Positions 35,101 to 46,200 of a DNA stretch of 48,957 bases are shown piece after piece. Origin of the DNA: Candidatus Zhuqueibacterota bacterium. GTDB taxonomy: Bacteria > Zhuqueibacterota > Zhuqueibacteria > Zhuqueibacterales > Zhuqueibacteraceae. Positions within the stretch are counted from its first letter, which is position 1. Each line of letters starts with the position of its first letter. The notes beneath the pieces were generated by a model that made no database searches, was not told the origin of the DNA, and saw only the letters and a list, made by a program, of their open reading frames with translations. The DNA is taken from assembly GCA_003576975.1 (NCBI GenBank), contig QEVD01000002.1:1-48957 (forward strand), given 5' to 3'. The position numbers and the translations under genes are program-made.

Positions 35101-37635
35101 TCAGTTAACTGAAACATCCAACATATCAAGCATATCTAATTGCACCATTGTCTCCAACAGCCATGACTTGGGTAGGATCATGACACGCCAGTCATCCTTG
35201 TTGGCCTTTTTGTAGTCGAGCACTTCGCGCCAAGCGCTAGGAGAGATATGATCCGTTGTTGTCATGATCAAGGCACGGCCCGTACCAGCATGAAGACGAG
35301 TCAGATGTCCATTCACCTCGCGCACATCATCGACACTGATTTGCGTGGTATTGTAGAATTTGGCATCCGCCGTGTTGACCTGAAGCATTTGTTGCATCAC
35401 TTCGTAGCGATTGATGGCTATCCAATCGGGTTCTCCTTTGCCGCCCATCCGCACCGGCCAAGTGCCGAACAGGGTGCCGTTGAGTGAGCGAAGAAAAAGC
35501 AAATATTGGTTGACCTTGGCATCGTTGTGCCGAAGATATTCGAAAAGTAATGGCATGAACCATTGCTCAAAGGCCTCCCATGATTTGCCTGGCTTGGGAC
35601 CGCCATGCGCGTTTTCAAACTTGGCGACCGCCTGGGTGAGTTTCGTTTCCACTTCCAGAAGAGTCGATCTCTCCGGCAACCGATACGAGGCGGCTTGTAG
35701 TTTCTCGGCCAACCAGGAAAGGTTTTTTTCATGCGCCAGAATGTCCCAAAGGCGGACGATGCGCAGCTTCTCCACAATCGTCGCGTCAAAACTTTGTTTG
35801 GAAGCTTGCACATAAAGGTGGGGGTCAGCAAAAGTTAAATGAACAAAGCAATCCGGGACACAATTATGGTCATTCGTACCCACAATTATAACTGGGAATG
35901 TATTGCCGTTAGAGGTAACGGAGAGAGTTCCCCAACGACCAGAGTGTAATTCCACTTTTTCGATATGTCCTGCCTCTTCCAGCTTCTTGAATACTTTTTG
36001 GAGATATTGTCGAATGTCGCGCAAGTTTAAAGAGATGCGGACTTCCGTGAAACGGCGCTTGCGGGCAGCATCTTCAATAACCCGATGACATCGGGGGCAT
36101 TCATAAAGATTTTGACCATCTCGTAGCTCAATACATCCGTCACAGGAAGGCGTCACTTTTTCGAAATCGGGATCATCGCGCCAATCGCATCTGATAAAAA
36201 TAAGCTCTTGTGTGTCCACTATGTGCTTTTTTTTGAGCGTTTCCACGGTGCGCCGGACATTGGGATCTTCAAAATTGAGCCTGATCCCTTCGTGCAGAAT
36301 TTGCTCAAAGTGATACGCTTTAATTGTCGGGGATGGCGTGCCAGTCGCTATCGGTGTGACGAGCATCTCCCTCTGTTTCTCCATGTAAATCTCAAACTGC
36401 CGCTTCAGCTCCGGAGAAACCCCGCCTTTGGAAGAGTATTGCACGCGATAACCATTTTCGGTGCGAGTAAAATAAAGATCAAAAATATGCGGTTCCAGTT
36501 TCAAATCGGGCTGGGGACGAAAGGCCACGCCGAGGTATTGAAAAAGGTTCGGATCTTCCAAGAAATTGAGGTTTTTTCCCTCTTTAAGAAACTTTAAAGG
36601 AATCGAGAGGCCGCCTGCCGTTTCTTTCAAGCATCTCAGGATGACCGAAGGATTCCCATTGACCATCGGCGCTTGAGACAAGTATAATTCACGGAGGTAA
36701 AGTTGAGGATCGCTCCCAAGCAGGAGACATTCCAATAAATCGCCAACTTTTTCCTCTTCGGTCTCGTGCGAAAGCACTTCATATTCGCAAAGCACACCGG
36801 ACAGCTTAGTCATTATGGCTTCGGCAATGAACACGCCAATGGGCCTTTTATTTTCTCTGCCTTGCGAATGCTCATCCAGCGACCTGCCACTGTCCCTAAA
36901 CTTTAGGACAATCAACTCGGCTTCCTTTGGGAAAACGTAGCGTTCTACTTCAGGCACGATCATGTCACGAAGTGCTCGCCAAATAAAAACTACCGTTTCT
37001 TGATTTTGATTATAAACTCCAGCACATCTGATAGGTCGGGATTTAGTGCCGAAATCGGGCAGAACTTCCTGATTGATCCATGCTTCGTGCAAGGAAAAAT
37101 CCACTGCCCGTCCAGGACCGTTCAGCAAGTAACGTCCAAAGTTTTTTCTGACCGCCTGGTCGAACAAAATTAGAAAACGCAGGTTTTTCGGTTGTTGGAA
37201 AAACACTAACAACGCGTAAGCGAAACGCCGAGAGCTTGGTTCTACGTTATTCTGTAGCAGCACACATACCGACGGAACCAACAGACCCAGGCTAATGCTT
37301 TCCACCGCTTTCGCGTGCTTGTTGTAAATAAATTCTACAAGACACAGAACGATCTGTATTATTTGTGAGGTTGTCTGAGTTGCGAAATGTCTGGCCAAAG
37401 CTTCCCGCTCTTGCCCAGTTTCCACACTCACATTGAACCATAAGGCAAGTGCTTTAAGTGTTGGGGAATCTAATCTGCCGAGCCGTTCCTGCAACCAAAT
37501 CTTTTGATGTTGATTCTCGCGTATCCCAGCGAGATTGACACCGTGCTGGACCCAGTAGGTCTCATCGGCAATCTTGATGTCAGCCGGATTGGGTAAGTGC
37601 GAGACAAAGGCTTCTGTGAAAGACTGAGTTATCAT
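35101..37635 (-). CDS. Zinc-finger protein with C-terminal PD-(D/E)xK nuclease signature, candidate restriction nuclease
   Basis: I do not recognise the whole family. The 844-residue protein has a helical N-terminal half (to about 330) without motifs. A Cys4 zinc ribbon follows (CDGC, 17 residues, CPRC; about 498-518) with a winged-helix-like segment (RISLNLRDIRQYLQKVFKKL). The C-terminus looks like an Mrr/REase-type nuclease: GEPDWIAIN (about 731) gives the PD, ADAKFY about 20 residues later gives DxK, and GRALIMTTTDHISPSAWREV resembles the helix-strand that closes such folds. Its place between the STAND gene and the DUF1156 methylase suggests that it is the cutting partner of that methylase. 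This is inference from motif and context. Confidence 0.55.
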   Translation of the reverse strand: MITQSFTEAFVSHLPNPADIKIADETYWVQHGVNLAGIRENQHQKIWLQERLGRLDSPTLKALALWFNVSVETGQEREALARHFATQTTSQIIQIVLCLVEFIYNKHAKAVESISLGLLVPSVCVLLQNNVEPSSRRFAYALLVFFQQPKNLRFLILFDQAVRKNFGRYLLNGPGRAVDFSLHEAWINQEVLPDFGTKSRPIRCAGVYNQNQETVVFIWRALRDMIVPEVERYVFPKEAELIVLKFRDSGRSLDEHSQGRENKRPIGVFIAEAIMTKLSGVLCEYEVLSHETEEEKVGDLLECLLLGSDPQLYLRELYLSQAPMVNGNPSVILRCLKETAGGLSIPLKFLKEGKNLNFLEDPNLFQYLGVAFRPQPDLKLEPHIFDLYFTRTENGYRVQYSSKGGVSPELKRQFEIYMEKQREMLVTPIATGTPSPTIKAYHFEQILHEGIRLNFEDPNVRRTVETLKKKHIVDTQELIFIRCDWRDDPDFEKVTPSCDGCIELRDGQNLYECPRCHRVIEDAARKRRFTEVRISLNLRDIRQYLQKVFKKLEEAGHIEKVELHSGRWGTLSVTSNGNTFPVIIVGTNDHNCVPDCFVHLTFADPHLYVQASKQSFDATIVEKLRIVRLWDILAHEKNLSWLAEKLQAASYRLPERSTLLEVETKLTQAVAKFENAHGGPKPGKSWEAFEQWFMPLLFEYLRHNDAKVNQYLLFLRSLNGTLFGTWPVRMGGKGEPDWIAINRYEVMQQMLQVNTADAKFYNTTQISVDDVREVNGHLTRLHAGTGRALIMTTTDHISPSAWREVLDYKKANKDDWRVMILPKSWLLETMVQLDMLDMLDVSVN

Positions 37636-37663
37636 TGTCAACTACTTCTGTATAAGATCAATG

Positions 37664-40600
37664 CTACCGAAAAACCTCGTCCAAGCGCCAGACAAGTCGA
37701 AGCGCGTCGGGCCATCCAGTTTCAGCGAAAATATCCAAGAGATTTAACAGGTCCTGCAAAGAATCGCCGTCCCGTACCTCAGCGCGATAATCAGCAAGAA
37801 TGGCTTCGACTAACTTCACGACATCTTTGATGGCAAGTGAGTCAAGATTGTATCCAAAACGTCTGCTTGATTGAGCTACGTTCGTGGCCATGTGCAAAAC
37901 GCCCTTGGGATCGTACTTGAGCACACCATTAAGCAACTCCATGAAGTGGTGAGCAGTACGGGCAAACATAAATCCATTTTCCTCATCGAGCGCAACTTCC
38001 AAGATTTGTACAAGCAATGGCTTGATTTTGAAATAAAAAGTTCTTCGCTGCTCATCTGTAGCAGGAATCCGGCCTCTTCGACCATCATCTTTCCGAAAAT
38101 CAGCGGAAAAATAGAGATGCAAGACAATCTTATCAATAATACCGTAAACGTCTCGAAGTTTAGATTGTGCCTTTTCATCCCACTGGTTTTGAGAGACAAT
38201 TCGTAACTCCCGCACGCCTTTCGCTGAAGCATTAATTGCTTTTGCCAACCAACCGATAGCCCGCTCAGCGATTGAAGGACTGCCCAGGTGAGAATCAAAT
38301 TGCTGAGGTGTGAGATAATGCAGTACATCAAATGTGGCGCGCTCAAGGGTTTTGGCGTAGTGAATTGGTTCTTCCAGAAAGGTTTCGGTAACTGTGAATG
38401 CCCAATCGTTCTCACGTGCAAGAATCAGCCACACTATAAGAGATACGAGACCATGAACGAAGTCATAATCTTCATCCGGCGTCAAGGCATTTTTTACCAG
38501 CTTTTTGAGTACTTCTACTGTTCTTTGTTCATCACATTCCACCACATGATTGAACGTATTGCAGAGACCGAGATGAACTACCCTATTGCCCTCATTCTCC
38601 GCAATTTCGTTGGCCAAACGCCAAAAGAATTCCGTGGCTGAGATTGAAAAACGCCAGAGTTCCATAGCTGCCAAAAAGCGAACAGAGGGAACCTTGTCAT
38701 GAACAAGCATTTCGATAGCTTCCAAAATCTCAGTATCCGGGTTGCGCGCAGCGAGCCACGGCAGACCTTGTGCAGCTTCGTTTCGCGGCGCAGGAGACCA
38801 GCCTGGCGAATTGTAATTACCATCATATATTGGATCGGGCTCGGGCAAATTGTGCTCCGCGCAGAGTAATAGGATCTCGCGACAAAACTGGAACGCATCG
38901 CTATTGGGATCTGTTGTACCTCGACTCATAGTTGCTGTGCACGAAGCGAGTTTAGTCCATGCTTTGTTGATCACGGGCGCATCTGCACCTGTATCTTGGT
39001 CTAACGCCGCGTAGGTTTGTTTGGCTACTGGTAATATCATTTCGATTGTATTTGTAGAAGGCTTTTGGTTCCGCCATTCAGATGTGAAGTTATCCAATGG
39101 TATAAAGAACTTCTGTAGCGCCTTGTTTTCCGAAAGCGAAAGATCTGCACCTTGCTCCTTGAGCCATTCATCTTCATTGTATGGAGATATTGAACTCTCA
39201 AACTCCACTAAAGGCTCATTAGGTACTTCTTGCATGGCTTTACGGAGAACTCTGGCTGCGTCGGTCTTGAGAAGTTCGGCCGGTATTCTTGCCAAAAGCC
39301 GGTCTCTTCGATGCTCAAGATACTCACGGCGCTTGAGGTCTGCTTCATTGTTAGGAATAGATAAGATTGTTTCCTCAATCTTTCGGAGCTGATCATCCGT
39401 GAATTCCAACGCCGCGACTTCCAGAAATGAACCCAGTTCATGTAAAGCCTCCGATCCCATCATGATTGGCCTGGCAATACAAAGCTCGAAAAGGCGAGAC
39501 GCAAAGACTTTCGGAGCTTCTGTAGCAGCTCGCAAGAGTCTCCTCCAAAAAAAGGCCATCCATGCGTAGTCTCGAAATACATCAAGTAGAGAGTCAAGCA
39601 AGGAATGCGAGTCAGGTGATGAAGCCAATTTTGTTATGAATTTGAAGAGTTCGTCCGCCATCTGAATTGTCTGATCGGGGAACTTGCTTTGGTCCCAAAT
39701 GTAGCTAGCATCAGGAACATAGTATGAGTTTTTTCCTCGAAAGCTAAACTCTTCGGGAAGATCCTCGATTTTTGTCCCTTCTCTCAGAAACCCCACTATG
39801 TGTTGACCAACAATGAATTGGTTCAGACACATAATTGCAGCTTGAGAGGCAATCAATGGAGCAGTTAGTAGGAACTTTGGAAAGTGCAAGACGAGTTGGT
39901 AATGGCACATCTCAAAATCTTGACGACGAGTGCTCGACATGGGTAGGACAAAGCTACCCATGTGAGTCTTGTCCTCGCTTGTCTCTTCGTGGCCAAACAC
40001 TGCAAGATATACTAACGCCGCAAATCCGGGATCGAATGGCCAAATCTTATCTAAATCATCTGTTAGGTGATATAAGAACTGAATTGGAAAGTTTTCTTCC
40101 TTTGTTAGTTCAAGAACTTTGCCCAAAAGTTGCTGTGATGCTCTCGGGTCCGTAATATAGGTTTTTGCTACCACTGGGACAACCCAGTTTGCACCAAGAT
40201 TATCTACGGAAATATTTTTGTTTTGCTGTCTTTGTTTCCAAATCCATTCGAGAAGTTGACGACTAATACGACCACACGTCTTAAAAACTATGCTATCATG
40301 CTTCATCTCCGTTCTTTCCAGAATATTTGAAGTGACGACAGCCAAGTCCGAAGCGAAGTCTTGGTGGATATGATCAGCCACTTTATCAAGAAACTGAACC
40401 CAAAGCTCATCACGCTCGATTCGAAGTGCACGCAAAGCCTGTAAGATACGCACGGTAGCCTGAAACGAAACAGGCTCCTTTTGCTGTAGTGAATCAAAGA
40501 GATGGTTAAGCTGCTCGATTTTTCTCGCTTCATTTACAATCACACTCGGAGGCAAAAGCCGCGCGAACAATCTCAAATGCAGATTTGTGTCTGGTAGGAT

Positions 40601-42190
40601 ATGCCAAAAGACTTTCCAAAACAGATCAGGTTCACTATGCCACAGACGAGTGAAATAGTAGCTTAGACTGGGACGGAGGAATAAAGGTCGTGAAGGGTCC
40701 TTAGCGACAAAATCAACGAGTTTTTCAGGTTCATCCTCGATTAGTAAAACACTGACCGTATAATCAAACAGAATATTATGAGAGAAAGCAACGCGCTGAG
40801 CTGTAGTTGAAGTGTTAACTAAGATTTCTGAGCTTTGAAGAGAATCCCAAGCATTGTTTCCACCAACGATATAAATCTCATCCGTGCGTACAGATAATGA
40901 ACGTTGCTCAACCATTGTACGCGCTGCTCTTGTAAGCAATACTCGTCTGTCTTCGCCAAGATGTCCATCAGTTACGCGCTGCTTCCAAAACAGTCCCAGC
41001 AATTGAATTTCAGAACTGACTGAACTTAATTCAGGAATGACAGGATCACGAGATAAGATTTTTTCGAGTAACCACAAATTAAACGGAGTTTTCAAAAGCT
41101 CTTTAAAATCCGTAGACCCTCTCTCATAAATTGCGAGTAGATGAGGTATAGTCGCTGCAGTCGCTCGCACCTCAATTTCAGTGAGTTTTGGGATGGCAAA
41201 GTGTCGACAGTGAATACCTTTAATCTGAAACTCTCTTGGTGGTATACGTCCATCGACAGTGGGAAAGAGATCCAGTAAATCCTCTGACTTTTTTGCATCA
41301 TAGGTGCGAACGCTAACTATCACGTTCCATTTTCCGTTCAGTCGATTGATTACTCGGCTGATTAAGTTCAAGAAAAACTTCTGAGCGGTCTCCGAACGAG
41401 CAGCATCAAACGCATCAACCACCAATATCCCGACAGTGTTATCAGCAGTGACTTTTTGACTTGCTAAATAGTCGACAAAATCACCTTTAATTCCAAGCTC
41501 TCCTTTGAGAGCGGATTCAGTCTCGATGGCTAATTTGTCAATAGGTAGATAAAGGCATTGGACGTTCTGAACGATAAGATTGGAGCTAAAACCCTTCAAA
41601 ACGAACGTCTTGCCAACACCGGGTGGGCCTATTACAACTCCATTTCCTTTAAATGCAAAGGAGGAAAATGCTTCCATTAAAGCATCGCGTCGAATCTGAA
41701 ATTTTGTTTTCACCTCTACTAAATCAAGCATCTTTCTTGTTAAATCATTAACGCCGAGATTTACCTGTTTCGCCTGTTCTATCAGATCCAGGATTAGTCT
41801 CTTTACCTCATTCTCAAAATATTCAAGGTTTTCTAAGATTTTTGAGCCATCTAAAATCTCCTCGTGAATTATTTTTCCAGAACGTCCCTGTGAAATGACA
41901 ACTTTCGAAAACTCTCTTTGATATTTTTCGACTACTCCAGGACTTCCAACCACGAGTTTAACAGCAGCATCTGACTGCTGGAGCATGTTAATGTCACTCA
42001 AAAAATGAGTTTTTGAATCTGTCCAGATAATTTCAATGTATATGCTGATCCCTTCAGCCGTTACACAAAAGATATCTAATTCATGGCCGGAGGATGGGTA
42101 TTCCTCAATGCTGGCCCCTACCCACCTTTTAAGGCCATCGCGAAACAGCGCTTTCAACTCTCTGTGTTGATTAGTTTCAGAATAAGACAT
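37664..42190 (-). CDS. STAND-like NTPase with nuclease-like N-terminus, Avs-like architecture
   Basis: The 1508-residue protein has three parts. Residues 10-110 resemble a PD-(D/E)xK fold: GHELDIF with D39 and ISIYIEIIW with E53, but the usual lysine is replaced (EIIW), so activity is doubtful. Residues about 170-480 are a P-loop NTPase with Walker A VIGPPGVGKTFVL (about 185-197) and Walker B VGILVVDAFDAARSE (about 256). The remaining 1000 residues are an alpha-helical solenoid with no enzyme motif. Nuclease, STAND ATPase and helical sensor is the layout of Avs-type phage sensors. The gene follows SIR2 by 53 nt and precedes the nuclease-like gene by 28 nt. Subgroup assignment needs a search. 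Confidence 0.7.
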   Translation of the reverse strand: MSYSETNQHRELKALFRDGLKRWVGASIEEYPSSGHELDIFCVTAEGISIYIEIIWTDSKTHFLSDINMLQQSDAAVKLVVGSPGVVEKYQREFSKVVISQGRSGKIIHEEILDGSKILENLEYFENEVKRLILDLIEQAKQVNLGVNDLTRKMLDLVEVKTKFQIRRDALMEAFSSFAFKGNGVVIGPPGVGKTFVLKGFSSNLIVQNVQCLYLPIDKLAIETESALKGELGIKGDFVDYLASQKVTADNTVGILVVDAFDAARSETAQKFFLNLISRVINRLNGKWNVIVSVRTYDAKKSEDLLDLFPTVDGRIPPREFQIKGIHCRHFAIPKLTEIEVRATAATIPHLLAIYERGSTDFKELLKTPFNLWLLEKILSRDPVIPELSSVSSEIQLLGLFWKQRVTDGHLGEDRRVLLTRAARTMVEQRSLSVRTDEIYIVGGNNAWDSLQSSEILVNTSTTAQRVAFSHNILFDYTVSVLLIEDEPEKLVDFVAKDPSRPLFLRPSLSYYFTRLWHSEPDLFWKVFWHILPDTNLHLRLFARLLPPSVIVNEARKIEQLNHLFDSLQQKEPVSFQATVRILQALRALRIERDELWVQFLDKVADHIHQDFASDLAVVTSNILERTEMKHDSIVFKTCGRISRQLLEWIWKQRQQNKNISVDNLGANWVVPVVAKTYITDPRASQQLLGKVLELTKEENFPIQFLYHLTDDLDKIWPFDPGFAALVYLAVFGHEETSEDKTHMGSFVLPMSSTRRQDFEMCHYQLVLHFPKFLLTAPLIASQAAIMCLNQFIVGQHIVGFLREGTKIEDLPEEFSFRGKNSYYVPDASYIWDQSKFPDQTIQMADELFKFITKLASSPDSHSLLDSLLDVFRDYAWMAFFWRRLLRAATEAPKVFASRLFELCIARPIMMGSEALHELGSFLEVAALEFTDDQLRKIEETILSIPNNEADLKRREYLEHRRDRLLARIPAELLKTDAARVLRKAMQEVPNEPLVEFESSISPYNEDEWLKEQGADLSLSENKALQKFFIPLDNFTSEWRNQKPSTNTIEMILPVAKQTYAALDQDTGADAPVINKAWTKLASCTATMSRGTTDPNSDAFQFCREILLLCAEHNLPEPDPIYDGNYNSPGWSPAPRNEAAQGLPWLAARNPDTEILEAIEMLVHDKVPSVRFLAAMELWRFSISATEFFWRLANEIAENEGNRVVHLGLCNTFNHVVECDEQRTVEVLKKLVKNALTPDEDYDFVHGLVSLIVWLILARENDWAFTVTETFLEEPIHYAKTLERATFDVLHYLTPQQFDSHLGSPSIAERAIGWLAKAINASAKGVRELRIVSQNQWDEKAQSKLRDVYGIIDKIVLHLYFSADFRKDDGRRGRIPATDEQRRTFYFKIKPLLVQILEVALDEENGFMFARTAHHFMELLNGVLKYDPKGVLHMATNVAQSSRRFGYNLDSLAIKDVVKLVEAILADYRAEVRDGDSLQDLLNLLDIFAETGWPDALRLVWRLDEVFR

Positions 42191-42243
42191 GGTTTAATAC
42201 CAAACGGTTTGTTCGAAATTTTAACAAAGGATTGAAATGATAA

Positions 42244-43191
42244 TCATAATGAGTTTACCAAATCAAAAACCAATCTTTCAAGGCCACTGTGATCGCAACC
42301 CTCTTTTGAATTCTTAAACTTTGGCGCGTGATAAAATACCGGAAGTACCCCTTTTCTTCTCAGAAAGAATGATGTTCTTTCTTTATCCTCTTCTGATGAG
42401 TAAGGCATTATTGCATAGTGCACAGGTTCCGAATCCAGCTCAAAATCTTTCTGCACAATTTCCAACATTCTCATGAAAAATTCATCATTCATACTAAACC
42501 CGACAAAGACAAGAGAGTAAATTGAAAGTAATGCCCAGATGACTTTCCGATGAATGGTATCCAATATTCGACCTGAAGACTCGCTCATTTCGTTTGTTCC
42601 CAGTTCACCATATGCACGCAAATAATCTTTACGAGTAAGAATTATCCCTTCAGGATTACGATACCAACCATGAAGATGTAAAATCCGATAATAGCCAGTG
42701 CTTGGTGAAAGCGATCGTAAAAAATCGAAAACTCTGTAAGGCTTGGGCTCGCACAAATCTATTGAGTCACACCGAAAGTATCCGTCCTTGCTAAAAGCAT
42801 CACCAATCGCGGTCTCCAGAACTATGTCATAATTAGTAGTGACGATACCGCTGAAGTTCAATTTCACGAGTGCACAGTGAAAAGGGGTGTGATTGTTTTT
42901 ATTGCTTTGAGGCTGAAATCTTCGCTCAAGAAATTTGTAATATTCTTTGATGCGTCCTTCATTATCAAGTTGATCCTTGATTAGATCAGCGTAGGCTGGC
43001 GGGTCAATTCCTCTTGGTCTTCTCGGCGAAGGCCCAAGTTGACTCATTTCAGCAAGAAGCTCATTCCAAAGAGGATAGCCAACAAAACTACTGGGGCCGG
43101 TACCAACCATCAAGATGGCTCGCTTCTCTCTCAAAAAACCAATAAGTCGTTGCTTCGCCTCCTCGTTCTGAATTTTCATAGCATAGTCCAA
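42244..43191 (-). CDS. SIR2-domain protein, probable NAD-consuming defence effector
   Basis: The 315-residue protein is a single SIR2 domain: nucleotide loop MVGTGPSSFVGYPLWNELL (residues 28-46, GTG instead of the usual GAG), TTNYDIVLE with N120, LHLHGW with H174, and VFVGFSMNDEF (229-238). In anti-phage systems such domains deplete NAD+ after a partner senses infection. No sensor domain is fused here, and the STAND protein 53 nt downstream is the obvious candidate partner. The frame starts with TTG at 43191; an in-frame ATG at 43179 is equally possible. It lies 15 nt after the helicase stop on the same strand, so it belongs to the same operon. Confidence 0.85.
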   Translation of the reverse strand: MDYAMKIQNEEAKQRLIGFLREKRAILMVGTGPSSFVGYPLWNELLAEMSQLGPSPRRPRGIDPPAYADLIKDQLDNEGRIKEYYKFLERRFQPQSNKNNHTPFHCALVKLNFSGIVTTNYDIVLETAIGDAFSKDGYFRCDSIDLCEPKPYRVFDFLRSLSPSTGYYRILHLHGWYRNPEGIILTRKDYLRAYGELGTNEMSESSGRILDTIHRKVIWALLSIYSLVFVGFSMNDEFFMRMLEIVQKDFELDSEPVHYAIMPYSSEEDKERTSFFLRRKGVLPVFYHAPKFKNSKEGCDHSGLERLVFDLVNSL

Positions 43192-43206
43192 TTCGATGTA
43201 AAGATT

Positions 43207-46200
43207 TCAAAAACGCTGCAAGCCTTCACCGTAGATCTCCGGCTCCGCCGCGTCGAGGATGTCGCGATCACTGACAACGACTCCTCCCTTGGCTCGGACA
43301 ATCAATTTCCTAAACGGATCCTCCACCCGCAACAACCGCGGATGCGGACTGGCACAATCGTAAACCACATATAGCCAGTACCGATCACGGAGATTGCACG
43401 CTATGGCCCACTCATTTTCAGTAAGCTCCACTTCACCCATTCCAGCGCGGCCTTTCACCTCGATGGCCCGCTCTTCGTTCGCTGGCTTTTGTGAAAGCAA
43501 ATCAAAGCCAGGGTACTCTCTCAGACCCGCTGCCAATGCAAGAGACGGAGTGGAAACATCCTTAACTTTTGCACCCCTCGCCTCCTCATACGCACAGGCA
43601 ACCTGGACAGCAATTGCCTCAACTTCACTATCGTGCCGTTTCCTTTCTTCTGGGTTGTTTGAGGGAACGACCAAAGCATGAGCAAGGAAAATGACTTTGT
43701 CAGGAGAAAGCAACTCAGGTTCGCGACGAAGCAGTGCAATCGCTTCTTCTTTTTTTGCAATAAGTGAGCGTTGGCGTTCCTTTATCTTAGCCAAATCGCC
43801 CTTTGCTTTCGAGTTACCTTCGCGCGCCTTTTCTGCCAACCTCACCCGGGCAGCGGCTAACTCAGCATCTTGGTAATCGTAGCCAGCTGCGAGGAATTCT
43901 GTGCGAGTAGAAAGTGTTTTCAGCAAGGCTTGTCGCCGCTCCTCCACCATGTGCCGAGCTATCCTTTCCGTGGCATAGGCTTTGGCCACTTCGCGTGATT
44001 TTATAGCAGTTACACTGAAGCGTCCTGTCCAAACTGGAAAGCCATGGCCGCCCTTCAGAAGCAGTAGATGCTCAACAGGACACTCCACAATCTGGCCAGA
44101 TTCCTCATTCTTCAGACCAACAAGTCGATACTCAATGATTTCATCGTTGGTGAGAGAGCTAAAGTTTGGATCGGCTTTTCGCGAGATGGCAATCAACGCA
44201 AAGTGGAACATGTAAGGTTGCTGTGCATAAGGATCAATGAAAATGCCTCCTCTTTGTGCATCACTGGCGAAGTGTGAGCACACATAAGCACGGAAACGGT
44301 CAAAAAACGGTTCCCCAGGATGAAGGAAGATCGCTTCTGCCGGATCCTTTGGCTTATAGACGGTTAAACGATTTCGCTTTTCAATTGGATAGGTTTCCAA
44401 AACGGGCCACATTGGATCCAGAGCATAAGATTTGAGCGGCCTTAATGAGAATATTCCCTCCAATTCACCCTCGATGGCGATGTCTACGAGAGGCGCGGCC
44501 TTTTCAATGAAACGACGGACATAACCCGGCAACAGCCGGCGAAGCTCGTCGCGTTCAAGTTGGGTTTTCTGGTCGGCAAGTTTCGACTTGACATCTCCAC
44601 CATCACCGAATAAACGTCGCTCTCGCTCGGCAAGCGCCTCCACTTGTTCCTTAGTGAGTTTCCCTTCAATCCTTTGACAAACCTGCTCGGCCCCCTCTTC
44701 CGTTGCCGATTGGATCATGTATTCTTTAAGTGAAACACCTTCAAAGAGCCGGCCAACAACGTCAAAGACTTTGTCAGAGCGGAGTTCTTTACGAATTCGT
44801 TCGAGCTTTTCGAGCAACGTCTTGAGTACACGGCCCTCTCTTGTCTTGCCCGAAATCAGATTGACGATGATTACCGGATCATGCTGCTGCCCATAGCGGT
44901 GGATACGCCCCATTCGTTGTTCAAGACGTGCAGGATTCCACGGAATGTCATAATTGATCATTAACCAGCAGAATTGCAGATTGATACCCTCTCCGGCTGC
45001 ATCGGTTGCCACCATAAAACGGGCACCACCTTCCGAATGAGTTCGCTTGAAAAACTCGACTTGCTCGTCGCGTTCACTGAGCCCGGTCGCTGGATCGGGG
45101 CGAGTGCCCATGCCACCATGAATCTTCGCGACCTGGCCCGTAAAGCCAAGCCCTTCAAGACGCCGAATCAGAAAGTTGAGAGTATCCCGATGCTCAGTGA
45201 AGATCAAAATTTTCTCATGCTTGAAGCGAGCATCGTCAATCACCTCGCGGAGCTTTTCGAACTTGGAATCATCAGCGTTGGCGACGTCGCGCGCCAAGTC
45301 TCGCAATGCCGTGACCTGATTTCGTTCGGCCTGGAGCTCAGCGAGCGAAACGGCAACCACGCCACCCAAAGTCATTTCTTCCACTAGCTCGTTCTGCTCG
45401 TAGCCATCTTCACGGCTTTCTTCGTCGCCGGTCATTTCGTCCAGAACATCGCGAATGTCGTCCATTTCGCGTTGTAATGTCGCTAACTCCTCAGGCCCGA
45501 TCCTGCCGGACTGAATATCGTCGATCAAGCCATCGAGTTTGGCGATCCGCCGTTCGAAAGAACATATCAGAGCGTGCGTCGAGCTGGCCAAGCGCCGTTG
45601 AAAGACGCTCATTGCCATCCGCGCAGCAGAACGATTCAAAATGCGTGCGCGGTTATAGAAGGTTTGAATGTAATCTGTGGTCAGATCATATAGCCTTTGT
45701 TCGCTTATTTCTCCTTGCGAGAGATCGTAACTCAACGTATCCGAAATGCGTGTTGGGTAAATACGTGTGCCGTCGAAACGGATCATCTCTTCCTTTGTCC
45801 GGCGAAGGAAGTGGCGCCGCCTGGCATCAGCCGGATAGGCATTGAAGGCGTCAATGGTGGACAGTACCTCGGGCTCTACTAAACGCCACAAACAAAAGTA
45901 AGGAAAATCCTTGCCCATATGAGGCGTGGCTGTCAGCAATAGAAGATGGTGACAACTCCAGGTCAAATTCCAACGCCGATCGCTAATGGCAGCACCAGAA
46001 AGTGCCTCAGCGAGACGATAGCGATCAGTCCTGCGGATGGTGAAGTCGGGTTGGCGATCTGCTGACAGCTTGTGCGCTTCGTCGAAGATGACGAGGTCGT
46101 AAGGTTGGACGGAAGGCTCCTGTAAGCGAGAAAAAGCACGCTCTCCACTCAATGTGTCAACACTGATGATGACCAAATCACTTTCGTGGTCAATAAATGG

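Noticed and set aside
43305-43320. Second copy of the tRNA core (TTTCCTAAAC) as the other attachment site; a similar match near 11868-11880
   Set aside because: Both lie inside well-supported coding sequence (helicase and CD-NTase), and the match does not extend beyond about 10 bases.
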